A stretch of DNA of 64,000 bases. Source: Porticoccus sp041581635. GTDB lineage: Bacteria > Pseudomonadota > Gammaproteobacteria > Pseudomonadales > Porticoccaceae. The notes beneath the pieces are model-generated. The model saw nothing but the letters and a program-made list of their open reading frames with translations. It made no database searches and was not told where the DNA came from. Below are positions 8,084 to 17,411 of the stretch, piece after piece (the first letter of the stretch is position 1; the number at the start of each line of letters is the position of its first letter). Position numbers and translations under genes: made by a program. The DNA lies in NCBI GenBank assembly GCA_041581635.1, contig JBFICW010000002.1, positions 82,505 to 146,504 of the forward strand. Direction: 5' to 3'.

Positions 8084-10152
8084 CCGAAAAAACGCTGGAT
8101 CAAATACCTGTCACTCAGCTCAAGGGCGTTGGAACCCAGCTTGCTGGAAAGCTGGCCAAGCTGGGCATCAATACCATTCAGGATATTCTGTTTCATCTGC
8201 CACTCAGATACCTGGATAGAACCAGAATCACACCCATAGGCAGCGTACAACCCAATACCGACGTGGTGATAGAGGGAGAAGTTCGCGGTTGCGACTTGGT
8301 ATATGGTCGGCGTCGCAGCCTCATGTGTCGCCTGCAAGACAACACCGGCATCATCACTCTACGGTTTTTTCATTTCAGCAATGCACAGCGGGAGAACTTG
8401 AAAACCGGTAGCCGTCTTCGCTGCTTCGGAGAGGTTAAACATGGCAGTTCTGGGCGGGAAATCTACCATCCCGAGTACCAGTTTCTCGATCAGAATCAGC
8501 CGCCACCACTTCAGCAGCACCTGACTGCGGTATACCCCGCTTCCGAAGGGCTTAGTCAACAGCGTCTACGCACTATTGCCGGTCAGGCAATGGCATTAAT
8601 CAACGATGACTCCATTACCGAACTGCTCCCGGAGGCATTCCACAAAACCTCTCTAACAGAGGCATTAGCTTTTATCCACCAGCCACCCCAATCGGCTTCT
8701 CTAGACCTGCTGTCCAATGGTGATCACCCAGCCCAACAGCGTCTCGCTTTTGAAGAGCTTCTGGCTCATCACCTTAGTCTGCGCCATCTCCGCCAAACTT
8801 TTCAGCAACAACCTGCGCCAGCTCTAAATAAGAATGAGATATTAGAGCAGCAATTTTGCGACGCCCTTCCATTCCAGTTAACCTTGGCGCAACAACGTGT
8901 TAGCCATGAAATACAGCGCGACATGGCAAACCCCTTTCCCATGCTGCGACTCATACAAGGTGATGTGGGCTCGGGAAAAACTATTGTGGCAGCGCTAGCG
9001 GCACTTCAATGTATTGCCAATGGAAAACAAGCTGCCATTATGGCGCCCACAGAAATCCTGGCAGAGCAACACCGCAATAACTTTGAGATATGGTTCAAAC
9101 CGCTAGGCGTTCGCATGGCATGGCTGACAGGAAAAGTTAAAGGCAAGGCCCGAGAGCGGCAATTACAAGCGATCAGTGATGGCTCAGCCCAAATCATTGT
9201 TGGTACCCATGCATTATTTCAGGATGAAGTAATCTTTAACGACTTGGGACTCACCGTTATTGACGAACAACATCGCTTCGGCGTTCATCAACGTCTGGCA
9301 CTGAAAGAAAAAGGGTTAACACAGGGTTACGTTCCTCACCAACTCATCATGACAGCAACACCCATCCCGAGAACCCTGGCAATGAGTGCTTATGCCGATC
9401 TGGACTGCTCCATTATTGATGAGCTTCCACCGGGCCGATCCCCCGTCAATACGGTGGTCATCGCCAACCAGCGTCGTCAGGAAATCATAGAGCACGTACG
9501 TTCGGCCTGTGCCACTGGACGCCAGGCCTACTGGGTATGTACGCTCATCGAAGAATCAGATGCACTTGAAGCACAGGCTGCAGAAGCGACGGCAGATGAA
9601 CTACATCTGTTATTACCTGAACTTCATATTGGACTGATTCACGGGCGACTAAAACCCGCCGAAAAAGCCGCTACGATGAACGCCTTCAAAAATGGTGATA
9701 TTCACCTGCTGGTGGCAACCACGGTCATTGAGGTTGGCGTCGATGTGCCCAATGCCAGTCTTATGGTAATAGAGAACCCCGAACGCCTGGGTCTAGCTCA
9801 GCTTCATCAACTCCGAGGCCGGGTAGGCCGGGGCAAAGAAGAGAGCCACTGCGTGCTTCTCTACAGTACACCGTTGTCACAACAGGGGACTGAGCGCCTC
9901 AAAATCATGCGCCAAACAACGGATGGTTTCAAAATTGCCGAAATGGATCTTAAGCTACGCGGCCCCGGAGAAGTACTTGGAACTCGGCAAACTGGTGACA
10001 TGGCGCTGCGTATTGCAGATCTGCAACGGGACGCACACCTGCTGCCAGAGATTAAAAAATCAGCTGAGGTAATGCTGGCTGAGCATCCACTACAAGCCGA
10101 CGCGATTATCAATCGGTGGCTAGGCGGCAGTGAGCGCTATGGCCAAGTCTGA
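8080..10152 (+). CDS. recG: ATP-dependent DNA helicase RecG
   Basis: A 690-residue superfamily 2 helicase that regresses stalled forks and branch-migrates recombination intermediates. The ATG at 8080 overlaps the oxyR stop as ATGA and gives the usual N-terminus (MTEKTLDQIP, then QLKGVG); a TTG five codons upstream is less likely. The wedge domain fills about residues 50-150. Helicase motifs follow in order: GDVGSGKT (about 293), MAPTEILAEQH, DEQHRFG (about 393), TATPIPRTLA, HGRLKPAEK, TTVIEVGVDVPNA and QLRGRVGRG. The overlap indicates translational coupling to oxyR, tying fork repair to peroxide stress. Confidence 0.97.
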   Translation: MTEKTLDQIPVTQLKGVGTQLAGKLAKLGINTIQDILFHLPLRYLDRTRITPIGSVQPNTDVVIEGEVRGCDLVYGRRRSLMCRLQDNTGIITLRFFHFSNAQRENLKTGSRLRCFGEVKHGSSGREIYHPEYQFLDQNQPPPLQQHLTAVYPASEGLSQQRLRTIAGQAMALINDDSITELLPEAFHKTSLTEALAFIHQPPQSASLDLLSNGDHPAQQRLAFEELLAHHLSLRHLRQTFQQQPAPALNKNEILEQQFCDALPFQLTLAQQRVSHEIQRDMANPFPMLRLIQGDVGSGKTIVAALAALQCIANGKQAAIMAPTEILAEQHRNNFEIWFKPLGVRMAWLTGKVKGKARERQLQAISDGSAQIIVGTHALFQDEVIFNDLGLTVIDEQHRFGVHQRLALKEKGLTQGYVPHQLIMTATPIPRTLAMSAYADLDCSIIDELPPGRSPVNTVVIANQRRQEIIEHVRSACATGRQAYWVCTLIEESDALEAQAAEATADELHLLLPELHIGLIHGRLKPAEKAATMNAFKNGDIHLLVATTVIEVGVDVPNASLMVIENPERLGLAQLHQLRGRVGRGKEESHCVLLYSTPLSQQGTERLKIMRQTTDGFKIAEMDLKLRGPGEVLGTRQTGDMALRIADLQRDAHLLPEIKKSAEVMLAEHPLQADAIINRWLGGSERYGQV

Positions 10153-10227
10153 AACCGATTATTTTTACAGCACCAGTGATAAGGTTAATAAATGAATCAA
10201 AGCGCTCTATTCAATTTTTTTGGTTAA

Positions 10228-10269
10228 TTGTCACGAATATGTGACATTTTTGTTGCAGCTTCATATACT
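10228..10269 (+). promoter_or_regulatory. Promoter of DUF47-pit with degenerate PHO-box-like repeat on the -35
   Basis: A good sigma-70 promoter is present: GTGACA (10241-10246), a 17-bp spacer and TATACT (10264-10269). TTGTCAC (10228-10234) and ATGTGAC (10239-10245) form a 7-4-7 direct repeat like a PHO box, and TTGTTGC at 10250 continues the 11-bp period. The first two also form the palindrome GTCAC-N6-GTGAC. Overlap with the -35 would suit repression by PhoB. Confidence 0.5.
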
Positions 10270-10298
10270 CGCGGCCTATCACTATAGGAGCCCACACC

Positions 10299-10979
10299 AT
10301 GGCTTTTGGTAAGACTATTTTTAATCTTTTCGGTAAATCCCCCATTAGTCCATTGCAGACACATATGTCTCTGGTGATAGCCTGCGAAGAAAAATTGCCG
10401 GACTTTCTTGATGCCTCCATTGCCAACGACTGGGAAAAAGCCGAAGAAATATTTTCTGCTATATCCAAAAAGGAAGACAAAGCGGATGAGATGAAGCGAC
10501 AGCTTCGCCTTCAGCTCCCCAAGAGTCTATTCATGCCTCTCGACCGAGGCGACTTGCTAGACCTTCTAAGTCTTCAGGATCGTATTGCTAATCGCACCAA
10601 AGATATTGCCGGTCTGATGCTGGGCAGAAAAATGTCCATTCCTGAGCCACTTCACCAACAAATGATGGGCTTTGTCGCATCGTCAATTGAGGCTGGCAGA
10701 CAGGCTCTAAAAGCGATCAATGAGCTGGATGAACTTCTGGAAGTTGGGTTTAGTGGTAAGGAAGTCGACTTTGTCGAAAAAATGATTGGCGAATTGGATC
10801 ACCTGGAAGATAAGACTGACCAGTTTGAACAGGAGATTCGCCATCAGTTATTTGAGCTGGAGCAGGATCTCCCTCCAATTGATGCGATATTCCTCTATCA
10901 AATCATAGACATGATTGGTGAATTAGCCGATTTAGCCGAAGGTGTCGGTGGGCGCCTACAACTCTTGCTTGCCCGGTAA
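10299..10979 (+). CDS. DUF47 (TIGR00153) PhoU-like Pit accessory protein
   Basis: A 226-residue, largely helical protein of the DUF47/TIGR00153 family. It starts MAFGKTIFNLFGKSPISPLQ and has repeated amphipathic helices with conserved Glu/Asp positions such as EKADEM-like KEDKADEMKRQLR (about 60) and DHLEDKTDQFE (about 167), the metal-cluster positions also seen in PhoU. Such proteins are encoded next to Pit transporters and thought to regulate them. The pit gene begins 33 bp downstream. In Sinorhizobium meliloti the equivalent orfA-pit pair is under negative PhoB control. Confidence 0.88.
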   Translation: MAFGKTIFNLFGKSPISPLQTHMSLVIACEEKLPDFLDASIANDWEKAEEIFSAISKKEDKADEMKRQLRLQLPKSLFMPLDRGDLLDLLSLQDRIANRTKDIAGLMLGRKMSIPEPLHQQMMGFVASSIEAGRQALKAINELDELLEVGFSGKEVDFVEKMIGELDHLEDKTDQFEQEIRHQLFELEQDLPPIDAIFLYQIIDMIGELADLAEGVGGRLQLLLAR

Positions 10980-11012
10980 CCGGACTAATAATAATTCTTA
11001 GGAAACCCAGAC

Positions 11013-12287
11013 ATGACCCTATTTGCTGAATACGGCCAAATACTGATCATCCTTGCCTGTGTCTTCGGCCTCTTTATGGCCTGGGGTGTAGGTGCCAACG
11101 ATGTTGCCAATGCCATGGGTACCTCCGTGGGTTCTAGGGCGCTCACCGTTAAGCAAGCCATCCTTATCGCCATGGTTTTTGAGTTTGCCGGTGCCTATTT
11201 AGCCGGGGGCGAGGTAACTTCAACCATACGGAAGGGCATCATAGACCCCGGGGTTATGACGGAAACACCGGAACTTCTGGTATACGGGATGCTTTCGGCA
11301 CTGCTCGCCGCTGGCACATGGCTGCTGATTGCCAGCATGATGGGTTGGCCGGTGTCCACCACCCACTCTATTGTTGGTGCTATTGTTGGCTTTGCCGCGG
11401 TGGGAATCTCCCCCGATGCCGTAAACTGGGGAAAGGTTGGAAAAATCGTTGCCAGCTGGGTGGTATCGCCTGTCTTGGCGGGTTCTATCTCGTACATGCT
11501 ATTCCGAAGCGTGCAAACTCTGATTCTCACTCGTAATGATCCCTTCACGCGGGCCAAGAAAATCATCCCTTTCTATATGTTTGCCGTAGGCTTCCTAATC
11601 GCCATGGTCACCATGCTCAAGGGCCTCAAACACATCTTCAAAGATGCCGGTATCTCCATGAGCTTTGGCGAATGTGCACTGATAGCTGTGGGTGTTGGTA
11701 TTCTTGTTTCGTTACTTGGCTCAATACTGCTCAAACGAGTGGAGCGCGATAAGGAAGCGGAAAAAGACAATCGCTTTGCCAGCGTAGAAAAAGTTTTTGC
11801 GGTATTGATGGTCTTCACTGCCTGTGCAATGGCCTTTGCTCATGGCTCAAACGATGTAGCCAACGCTGTCGGCCCATTGGCAGCTGTAGTGAGCGTGGTG
11901 AAATCTGGCACGGTTGAGGCTAAAAGTGTCATGCCCAGCTGGATTCTGCTGTTAGGCGGTGTCGGTATTATGTTGGGGCTCGCCACTTACGGGTTTAAGG
12001 TCATGGGTACTATTGGACGTAAAATTACCGAGCTCACCCCCAGCCGCGGCTTTGCAGCTGAACTCGGTGCTGCTGCCACTGTAGTACTAGCTTCCGCCAC
12101 GGGGCTACCCATATCAACAACTCACACATTGGTCGGCGCTGTACTGGGTGTAGGTCTGGCCCGAGGCATCGCTGCTCTGAATATTCGCGTCATTGGTACT
12201 ATCTTTATGTCCTGGCTGGTAACGCTACCGGCTGGGGCTGGTTTGGCCATTGTCTTTTTCTTCTTCTTCAAAGGGATTTTTAGTTAA
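11013..12287 (+). CDS. pit: PiT family inorganic phosphate transporter
   Basis: A 424-residue polytopic inner-membrane transporter with the duplicated PiT signature: GANDVANAMGTSVGSRALT near residue 27 and AHGSNDVANAVGPLAAV near 275, plus two STTHS/T motifs (GWPVSTTHSIVGA near 112 and GLPISTTHTLVGA near 368). PiT proteins import phosphate as a metal-phosphate or cation-coupled species with lower affinity than Pst. It is downstream of the DUF47 gene and probably co-transcribed. A shared terminator separates it from the convergent symporter. The substrate could in principle be another oxyanion, but the DUF47 neighbour supports phosphate. Confidence 0.93.
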   Translation: MTLFAEYGQILIILACVFGLFMAWGVGANDVANAMGTSVGSRALTVKQAILIAMVFEFAGAYLAGGEVTSTIRKGIIDPGVMTETPELLVYGMLSALLAAGTWLLIASMMGWPVSTTHSIVGAIVGFAAVGISPDAVNWGKVGKIVASWVVSPVLAGSISYMLFRSVQTLILTRNDPFTRAKKIIPFYMFAVGFLIAMVTMLKGLKHIFKDAGISMSFGECALIAVGVGILVSLLGSILLKRVERDKEAEKDNRFASVEKVFAVLMVFTACAMAFAHGSNDVANAVGPLAAVVSVVKSGTVEAKSVMPSWILLLGGVGIMLGLATYGFKVMGTIGRKITELTPSRGFAAELGAAATVVLASATGLPISTTHTLVGAVLGVGLARGIAALNIRVIGTIFMSWLVTLPAGAGLAIVFFFFFKGIFS

Positions 12288-12315
12288 TTACCAATCCCCC
12301 AACAAAGTGCAGAAT

Positions 12316-12346
12316 AAAAAATCCCGACTGGAGTGTCGGGATTTTT
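12316..12346. terminator. Bidirectional terminator between pit and the symporter
   Basis: ATCCCGAC (12321-12328), a TGGAGT loop and GTCGGGAT (12335-12342) form a perfect stem. It has A on the left and T on the right, so it can end both the plus-strand pit transcript and the minus-strand symporter transcript. Confidence 0.88.
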
Positions 12347-12365
12347 CGCTTACCCTATTAGCTTT

Positions 12366-13637
12366 CTACCCCACCAAAACATCTGTCTCTCCCTCAGTTT
12401 TGGCAATGATGACCGCACCACAGGAATCACTAAAAACATTTACGGAGGTTCTCAGCATATCGAGAATACGATCCGTCACCAGCAGCATACCAATGCCCTC
12501 CAAGGGCAGACCGACCACCCCAAGAATAACAGTGATCGCCACCAAGCTGGCCGCAGGAATACCTGCAACGCCAATGGACGTCAGCAGTGCCACCAGCACA
12601 ATGATGAACTGTGTAACGAAACTTAAATCCAGCCCATAGGCTTGAGCAATAAACATTGCCGCAACACATTCATACAGAGCGGTACCATCCATATTAATGG
12701 TCGCGCCCAACGGCAACACGAAGGAGGTCGTTCGATTAGAGACGCCAGCATTTTTCTCCACACACTCAATAGTTACCGGTAACGTACCAGAGGACGATGC
12801 CGTTGAAAAAGCTGTTAACAGTGCCGGCAACATAGCCCGGTAATGTTTCAGTGGGCTCACACCCGATAACCTGAGCATCAAACTCAACGAAACAAACACA
12901 TGGAAAGCCAAGGCCAAAACCACCGTGATAAAAAAGATCAATAATGGCTGAAACGCATCAAAACCGGTAACCGCCACAGTTTTGGCCACCAATCCAAACA
13001 CACCAATAGGCGCAAACTTCATGATGAACATCGTAACAGCCATCATAGTTTCGTAAACACCCGTCCAAAAGCTCAGCATGGTGCGGCTGTATTCCTTCGT
13101 GATTCGGGTCATAAATACACCGAACAACAGGCTGAAAAAAATCAACCCCAGCATTTGCCCATCGGAGGCTGCCTTCACAATATTCGGTGGAACCATTCGC
13201 AAGAAAACGGCGGTGATATCGCCCGCACTGCGCCCTTCGACCCGAGATAGCTGCTCTGAAATCGCATCCGGCGAACTCAAATTCAAACGCGTACCCGCCG
13301 CTTCGCCATCAATGACACCGGGAACCAACAAATTAACCAGTATCAAGCCCACCGTAATAGACAACAGGCTGGTCAACATATAAAACGTTATCGTTTTGGC
13401 GCTGAGCCGACCCAAATTATCACTGTGGCCCAAACCCGCCACACCGACAATAATGGATGACATGACCAATGGCACAATGATCATTTTCAGGGCATTAAGA
13501 AACAGTGTTCCAATGAAATTAAAAATATCGTAGAGACCAACGCCCAATAGCTCACTGTCCACCCCCGACCAAAGCCCCACCATGGTCGCTGCAATAATCG
13601 CTATGAGCATCTGCCAATGTAATTTTAATTTACCCAT
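12366..13637 (-). CDS. Dicarboxylate/amino acid:cation symporter (DAACS, GltP/DctA type)
   Basis: A 423-residue inner-membrane symporter. Signatures are the first re-entrant loop with SSSGTLPVTIECVEKNAGVS (about residues 277-296), the NMDGTALYE motif (about 318) in transmembrane helix 7, and GIPAASLVAITVILGVVGLP followed by the DRILDMLRTSVNVFSDS segment (about 395) containing substrate-binding Asp and Arg. Family members import glutamate, aspartate, succinate, malate or fumarate with protons or sodium. Arg in the DMLRTSVN segment suits an acidic side chain. No adjacent gene narrows the substrate. Confidence 0.88.
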   Translation of the reverse strand: MGKLKLHWQMLIAIIAATMVGLWSGVDSELLGVGLYDIFNFIGTLFLNALKMIIVPLVMSSIIVGVAGLGHSDNLGRLSAKTITFYMLTSLLSITVGLILVNLLVPGVIDGEAAGTRLNLSSPDAISEQLSRVEGRSAGDITAVFLRMVPPNIVKAASDGQMLGLIFFSLLFGVFMTRITKEYSRTMLSFWTGVYETMMAVTMFIMKFAPIGVFGLVAKTVAVTGFDAFQPLLIFFITVVLALAFHVFVSLSLMLRLSGVSPLKHYRAMLPALLTAFSTASSSGTLPVTIECVEKNAGVSNRTTSFVLPLGATINMDGTALYECVAAMFIAQAYGLDLSFVTQFIIVLVALLTSIGVAGIPAASLVAITVILGVVGLPLEGIGMLLVTDRILDMLRTSVNVFSDSCGAVIIAKTEGETDVLVG

Positions 13638-13669
13638 GTTTTCCTACTCTCTGCCCCATGCTAACAATA

Positions 13670-15562
13670 CTAGCGATAACTTCCTCGAAGAGAGGCCACC
13701 TGCTCCTGCAAGCATAGAGCGCTCACCTGTTGCGGAGGAATGGGCCTATTTGCCAACACTTTGATGTGTCGCCATTGTGGACGGAAAGGCTGCTTAAAAA
13801 CACCACCGTGACTATGGCTGAAAAAGCTGCCCCACAATCCCTGCAGTGCCATTGGTACAACCGGTACCGGCGTCCGCGCTAAAATACGCTCTATGCCTGC
13901 CTTAAACTCATTAATTTCACCATCCTGCGTCAACTTCCCTTCAGGAAAGATGCAGAGTAAATGTCCCTGACTCAGCGCCTCGGCAATATCGTCCATCGCC
14001 TTCAAATAGGCCTGCTCGTTCTGCTGTCGAGAACAAATGGGAATCGCACCGCCTGTTCGGAAGATAAAATTAAGTATCGGTAGCTCATAAATAGGCTTGT
14101 ACATAATAAAACGTATAGGCCTACGAACTGCGCCAGCCAACAACAACGCATCTACATAACTGACGTGATTGCAGACAATCATCGCTGCGCCACGGGTAGG
14201 GATTTGCTCCAAACCCTGGTGCTTCACCCGATAAATCGTATGACTCAGCAACCAAACCAAAAAACGCATGGTAAATTCCGGTACCTGCTGAAAAATAAAT
14301 ACCGCAATAGCGATATTCATCAAGGCCACCGTCAGAAATAAGTCGGGGATACTGAACCCGGCAACGCCCAAAAAGAGAATCCCCAGCAAGCTGGAAAAAA
14401 CCATGAACAATGCGTTGAGAATATTGTTGCAACCAATAATTCGGGCACGTTTTTCATCATCGGTGCGAGCCTGAACCATGGCATACAAGGGCACGATATA
14501 CAGCCCACCAAATAAGCCTATCAGGGCAATATCAAGGAGAACACGCAGGCCTCCCGGCTGGACAAAAAAACGGAATGGCCCAACACCCTCCACACCGCTA
14601 TATCCATGAGAGGCAAAATAGAGGTCTATCCCGAAAAGGCTTAGACCTATCGCCCCCAAGGGCACTAGGCCAATTTCTACTTTATGCCCACTCAACCGAT
14701 CACAAAGTAATGACCCCATCGCCACCCCCACAGTAAAGGCCGAAAGAATCAAGGCAATGACACCAGGGCTACCGTGTAAGACCGTGACCGTAAAGTTCGG
14801 CATCTGGGTGAGATAGCTGGCACCCAGCATCCAAAACCAGGAGATACCCAGAATGGCCAGAAACACCGTTCGTTTTTCTGATGCCAGCTTGATCAAGTGC
14901 CAGCTAATTCGCGGTACGTTCCAGTCAATTTTTAAGTCAGATGCTTTGGGCTCAGCTACCGGGATCTTCCGACTACTCACCCAGCCAATGACCGCCACTG
15001 TCACAACGGCTGTACCCACCAGCCATGTAGCATTCTCGGTACCCCCCAGCAAACTTCCGGCAATCGTCCCGATTAAAATAGCAACAAACGTACCCATGCC
15101 TATCTGGGCATTACCTGCCACTAACTCATCTTCACGCAGGTGCTGGGGTAGAATCGAATATTTTACTGGGCCAAAAAAGGTCGACTGGACACCCATCAGG
15201 AATAGCACCGCCATCAACAGCCACAGCGCATCAAACCAAAATGCCGCAAAACCAGTGAGCATAATCAGAATTTCTGCCAATTTAATCTGTCGAATAATGC
15301 GTGATTTTTCATACTTATCGGCAAGCTGACCAGAAATCGCCGAAAACAGGAAGAACGGCAGAACAAACAACCCCGCCGCAAGATTGACTAGCGCATTGGT
15401 GTTGATGTTGCCCGCGGCTACGCCAGAGATAGAAGCACTGACAATCATAACCAGCAGTGCATTCTTAAAAAGGTTATCGTTTAGCGCCCCAAAAAACTGG
15501 GTCAGAAAAAGCGGCCAAAACCGACGGGTCTTCAACAGTTGAAACTGTCCTTTACTACTCAC
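13670..15562 (-). CDS. MFS lysophospholipid transporter fused to acyltransferase
   Basis: About 630 residues. The GTG at 15562 (SSKGQFQLLKTRRFWPLFLT) is chosen for its AAGGGA ribosome site; an ATG twelve codons upstream is possible. Residues 1 to about 415 are an MFS permease like LplT (TQFFGALNDNLFKNAL near residue 18). The rest is a PlsC-type acyltransferase with NHVSYVD (HX4D) and FPEGKLT. In E. coli, LplT imports lysophospholipids and the separate Aas re-acylates them; Aas also has an acyl-ACP synthetase domain, which is absent here. The likely role is salvage of lysophospholipids at the inner membrane. It is divergent from the LpxR-like gene. Confidence 0.88.
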   Translation of the reverse strand: MSSKGQFQLLKTRRFWPLFLTQFFGALNDNLFKNALLVMIVSASISGVAAGNINTNALVNLAAGLFVLPFFLFSAISGQLADKYEKSRIIRQIKLAEILIMLTGFAAFWFDALWLLMAVLFLMGVQSTFFGPVKYSILPQHLREDELVAGNAQIGMGTFVAILIGTIAGSLLGGTENATWLVGTAVVTVAVIGWVSSRKIPVAEPKASDLKIDWNVPRISWHLIKLASEKRTVFLAILGISWFWMLGASYLTQMPNFTVTVLHGSPGVIALILSAFTVGVAMGSLLCDRLSGHKVEIGLVPLGAIGLSLFGIDLYFASHGYSGVEGVGPFRFFVQPGGLRVLLDIALIGLFGGLYIVPLYAMVQARTDDEKRARIIGCNNILNALFMVFSSLLGILFLGVAGFSIPDLFLTVALMNIAIAVFIFQQVPEFTMRFLVWLLSHTIYRVKHQGLEQIPTRGAAMIVCNHVSYVDALLLAGAVRRPIRFIMYKPIYELPILNFIFRTGGAIPICSRQQNEQAYLKAMDDIAEALSQGHLLCIFPEGKLTQDGEINEFKAGIERILARTPVPVVPMALQGLWGSFFSHSHGGVFKQPFRPQWRHIKVLANRPIPPQQVSALCLQEQVASLRGSYR

Positions 15563-15701
15563 CCTAATCCCTTGCGTTTGCCTGTAACAAGCGGACATCT
15601 TGCCGGTCTACCTATAGATATTCAATCCACGATCGCTCACGGGCGACTTGCACCGCTACAAACCCTAGCCATAATAGAGGCAGCCATATCAGGATGGGCC
15701 A

Positions 15702-16730
15702 ATGAGATACGCCTTATTAACGTTGTTTTTTCTTAGTAGTCTGGCGTCAGCACAGGACTCTCGCTATTGCGACACTCTAAACTTTTACCTGGAAAATGAC
15801 CTATTTGGCGAAACCGATCTCCACTATACCAACGGTATTCGTTTTTCATGTGTATCGCCCGATCTCAGTTCTTACCTCGAAGACAAACAGCTTCCCCCCT
15901 GGGTTAGGAAGGTCAATAACAAACTGCGTTTTTTTCATGGACTCAAAAAAGCTGATGACCCCAAACTTCAGCGCAACTTAGTTGTTAGCCTTGGGCAGCT
16001 GATGTTTACCCCATCAGACAACGACCAAAAAGAGATCATCAAGGACGACCGTCCCTATGCCGGCTACCTCTATATGGGCTTTGCCTACCACACTCGCGAT
16101 GCAGAACAACTGGATACTCTTGAAGTCAATGTGGGCATGATTGGCCCAGCTTCGCTGGCAGAAGAGTCGCAGGATTTTATTCACGACCTTCGTGCTATCG
16201 ATAAATTTCAGGGCTGGGATAACCAACTGGACAATGAGCTGGGCCTGCAATTTGTTTACGAACACAAGCATCGCTTCAAATTAACCAATCGCTGGCCCCA
16301 TCAAGACTTTATCGCCCATAGTGGTATCAGCCTTGGCAATGTAGCCACTTACCTCAATATGGGTGGCGAGTACCGCATTGGCTGGCAACTACCGGAAGAC
16401 TTCGGTACCGCCGCGGTCAGACCAGGGGGAGATAATAGTGCCCCTGGCAAAGGAGATATTCGCCACTGTAGTCTTCCAATCTGTGGGTTACACGCCTTTA
16501 TCTCCATTGATACCCGACTGGTCGCACGAGATATTTTTCTAGATGGCAACACCTTTGAAGACAGCCATAGTGTTGATCGCCGACCCGCGGTTGCCGATGC
16601 CTCTGTGGGCTTCAGTTTTTTGGTTCACGGCTGGAAAGTCTCCTACGCCAAAGTTTTCCGTACCCGCGAATTTGAGGAGCAAGAACATTCCCATGAATAT
16701 GGCTCTTTAGCGATCTCCTATTCTTGGTAG
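15702..16730 (+). CDS. LpxR-like outer membrane lipid A 3'-O-deacylase (DUF2219)
   Basis: A 342-residue outer-membrane beta-barrel candidate. A short signal peptide ends in SLASA before QDSRYC. Family positions are visible: ENDLFGETDLHYTNGIRFS (mature N-terminus, with Asn-Asp and the Thr-Asn-Gly turn), DDRPYAGYLYMGFAY (about 112), and a terminal FRTREFEEQEHSHEYGS before the last strand ending in aromatic Trp. Salmonella LpxR removes the 3'-acyloxyacyl chain from lipid A in a calcium-dependent reaction. A Cys pair (HCSLPIC, about residue 257) could form a loop disulfide. Its head-to-head position with the acyltransferase fusion suggests shared envelope-lipid remodelling. Confidence 0.82.
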   Translation: MRYALLTLFFLSSLASAQDSRYCDTLNFYLENDLFGETDLHYTNGIRFSCVSPDLSSYLEDKQLPPWVRKVNNKLRFFHGLKKADDPKLQRNLVVSLGQLMFTPSDNDQKEIIKDDRPYAGYLYMGFAYHTRDAEQLDTLEVNVGMIGPASLAEESQDFIHDLRAIDKFQGWDNQLDNELGLQFVYEHKHRFKLTNRWPHQDFIAHSGISLGNVATYLNMGGEYRIGWQLPEDFGTAAVRPGGDNSAPGKGDIRHCSLPICGLHAFISIDTRLVARDIFLDGNTFEDSHSVDRRPAVADASVGFSFLVHGWKVSYAKVFRTREFEEQEHSHEYGSLAISYSW

Positions 16731-16807
16731 TTGTGCAACCAAACGCTAAAGACTAGCGTCGTTCTAGGTTAGAATACTCCGCGATCAACGATGTACAGGC
16801 CACAACC

Positions 16808-17404
16808 TTGCCCGCTTTACGCTTCCCCAACCGCAAGTTTCACCTTGAACCAACCTGGCATAGCTATAGGCGCGTACCGGGTGCCGCCGTACCGATGCCA
16901 CTGAGAAGCTGGCTGCTCGATCGCGGTTCACTGACCGAGCGATTGATTAAGGCCAGTCAGGGTCAGTTCCGAGTCGAGGTACTCCGGCAGCACATGGCGC
17001 TCCCTCACTTATCTGAATGCCACGCCCTGGGCGTGCCATCACGACAGCGGGCGCTGGTTCGGGAGGTTGTGCTCTACGGTAATAATCAACCGTGGGTCTA
17101 CGCTCGAAGTATCATTCCAGTAAAAACGCTGACAGGGCGCCTTCGTAGTTTGAGCAAGCTGGATAATCGTCCCCTGGGCGCATTGTTATTTAATGATGTC
17201 TCCATGCAGCGTAGCCAAATCGAGATCACCTGCACAAATACTGACACATTGGCACTACCGGCTCTGCCAGGTGATTTTCGGGGCAAGGTATGGGGGCGTC
17301 GTTCCGTCTTCTACCTGGATCAAAAACCACTATTAGTGAGCGAGATGTTTTTACCCGGATTTAAACCGTACAATAGACCGCTGACACCACACTTTTATCG
17401 CTAG
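16808..17404 (+). CDS. ubiC: Chorismate lyase (chorismate--pyruvate lyase)
   Basis: Up to 198 residues; TTG at 16808 is the apparent start, with only a weak AGG upstream, so the N-terminus is uncertain. The UbiC core has VLRQHMALPHLSE, ALVREVVLYGNNQPWVYAR (about 80-98), the Arg-bearing PVKTLTG segment, and LLVSEMFLPGF with the conserved Glu close to the C-terminus. The enzyme converts chorismate to 4-hydroxybenzoate and pyruvate, the first committed step of ubiquinone synthesis. ubiA starts seven bases later, so the two steps are encoded in one operon. Confidence 0.9.
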   Translation: MPALRFPNRKFHLEPTWHSYRRVPGAAVPMPLRSWLLDRGSLTERLIKASQGQFRVEVLRQHMALPHLSECHALGVPSRQRALVREVVLYGNNQPWVYARSIIPVKTLTGRLRSLSKLDNRPLGALLFNDVSMQRSQIEITCTNTDTLALPALPGDFRGKVWGRRSVFYLDQKPLLVSEMFLPGFKPYNRPLTPHFYR

Positions 17405-17411
17405 CCACTGT

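Noticed and set aside
14853..15329. 158-codon open frame antisense to the transporter-acyltransferase gene
   Set aside because: Composition is that of a reverse-strand shadow; the minus-strand frame has clear MFS motifs.
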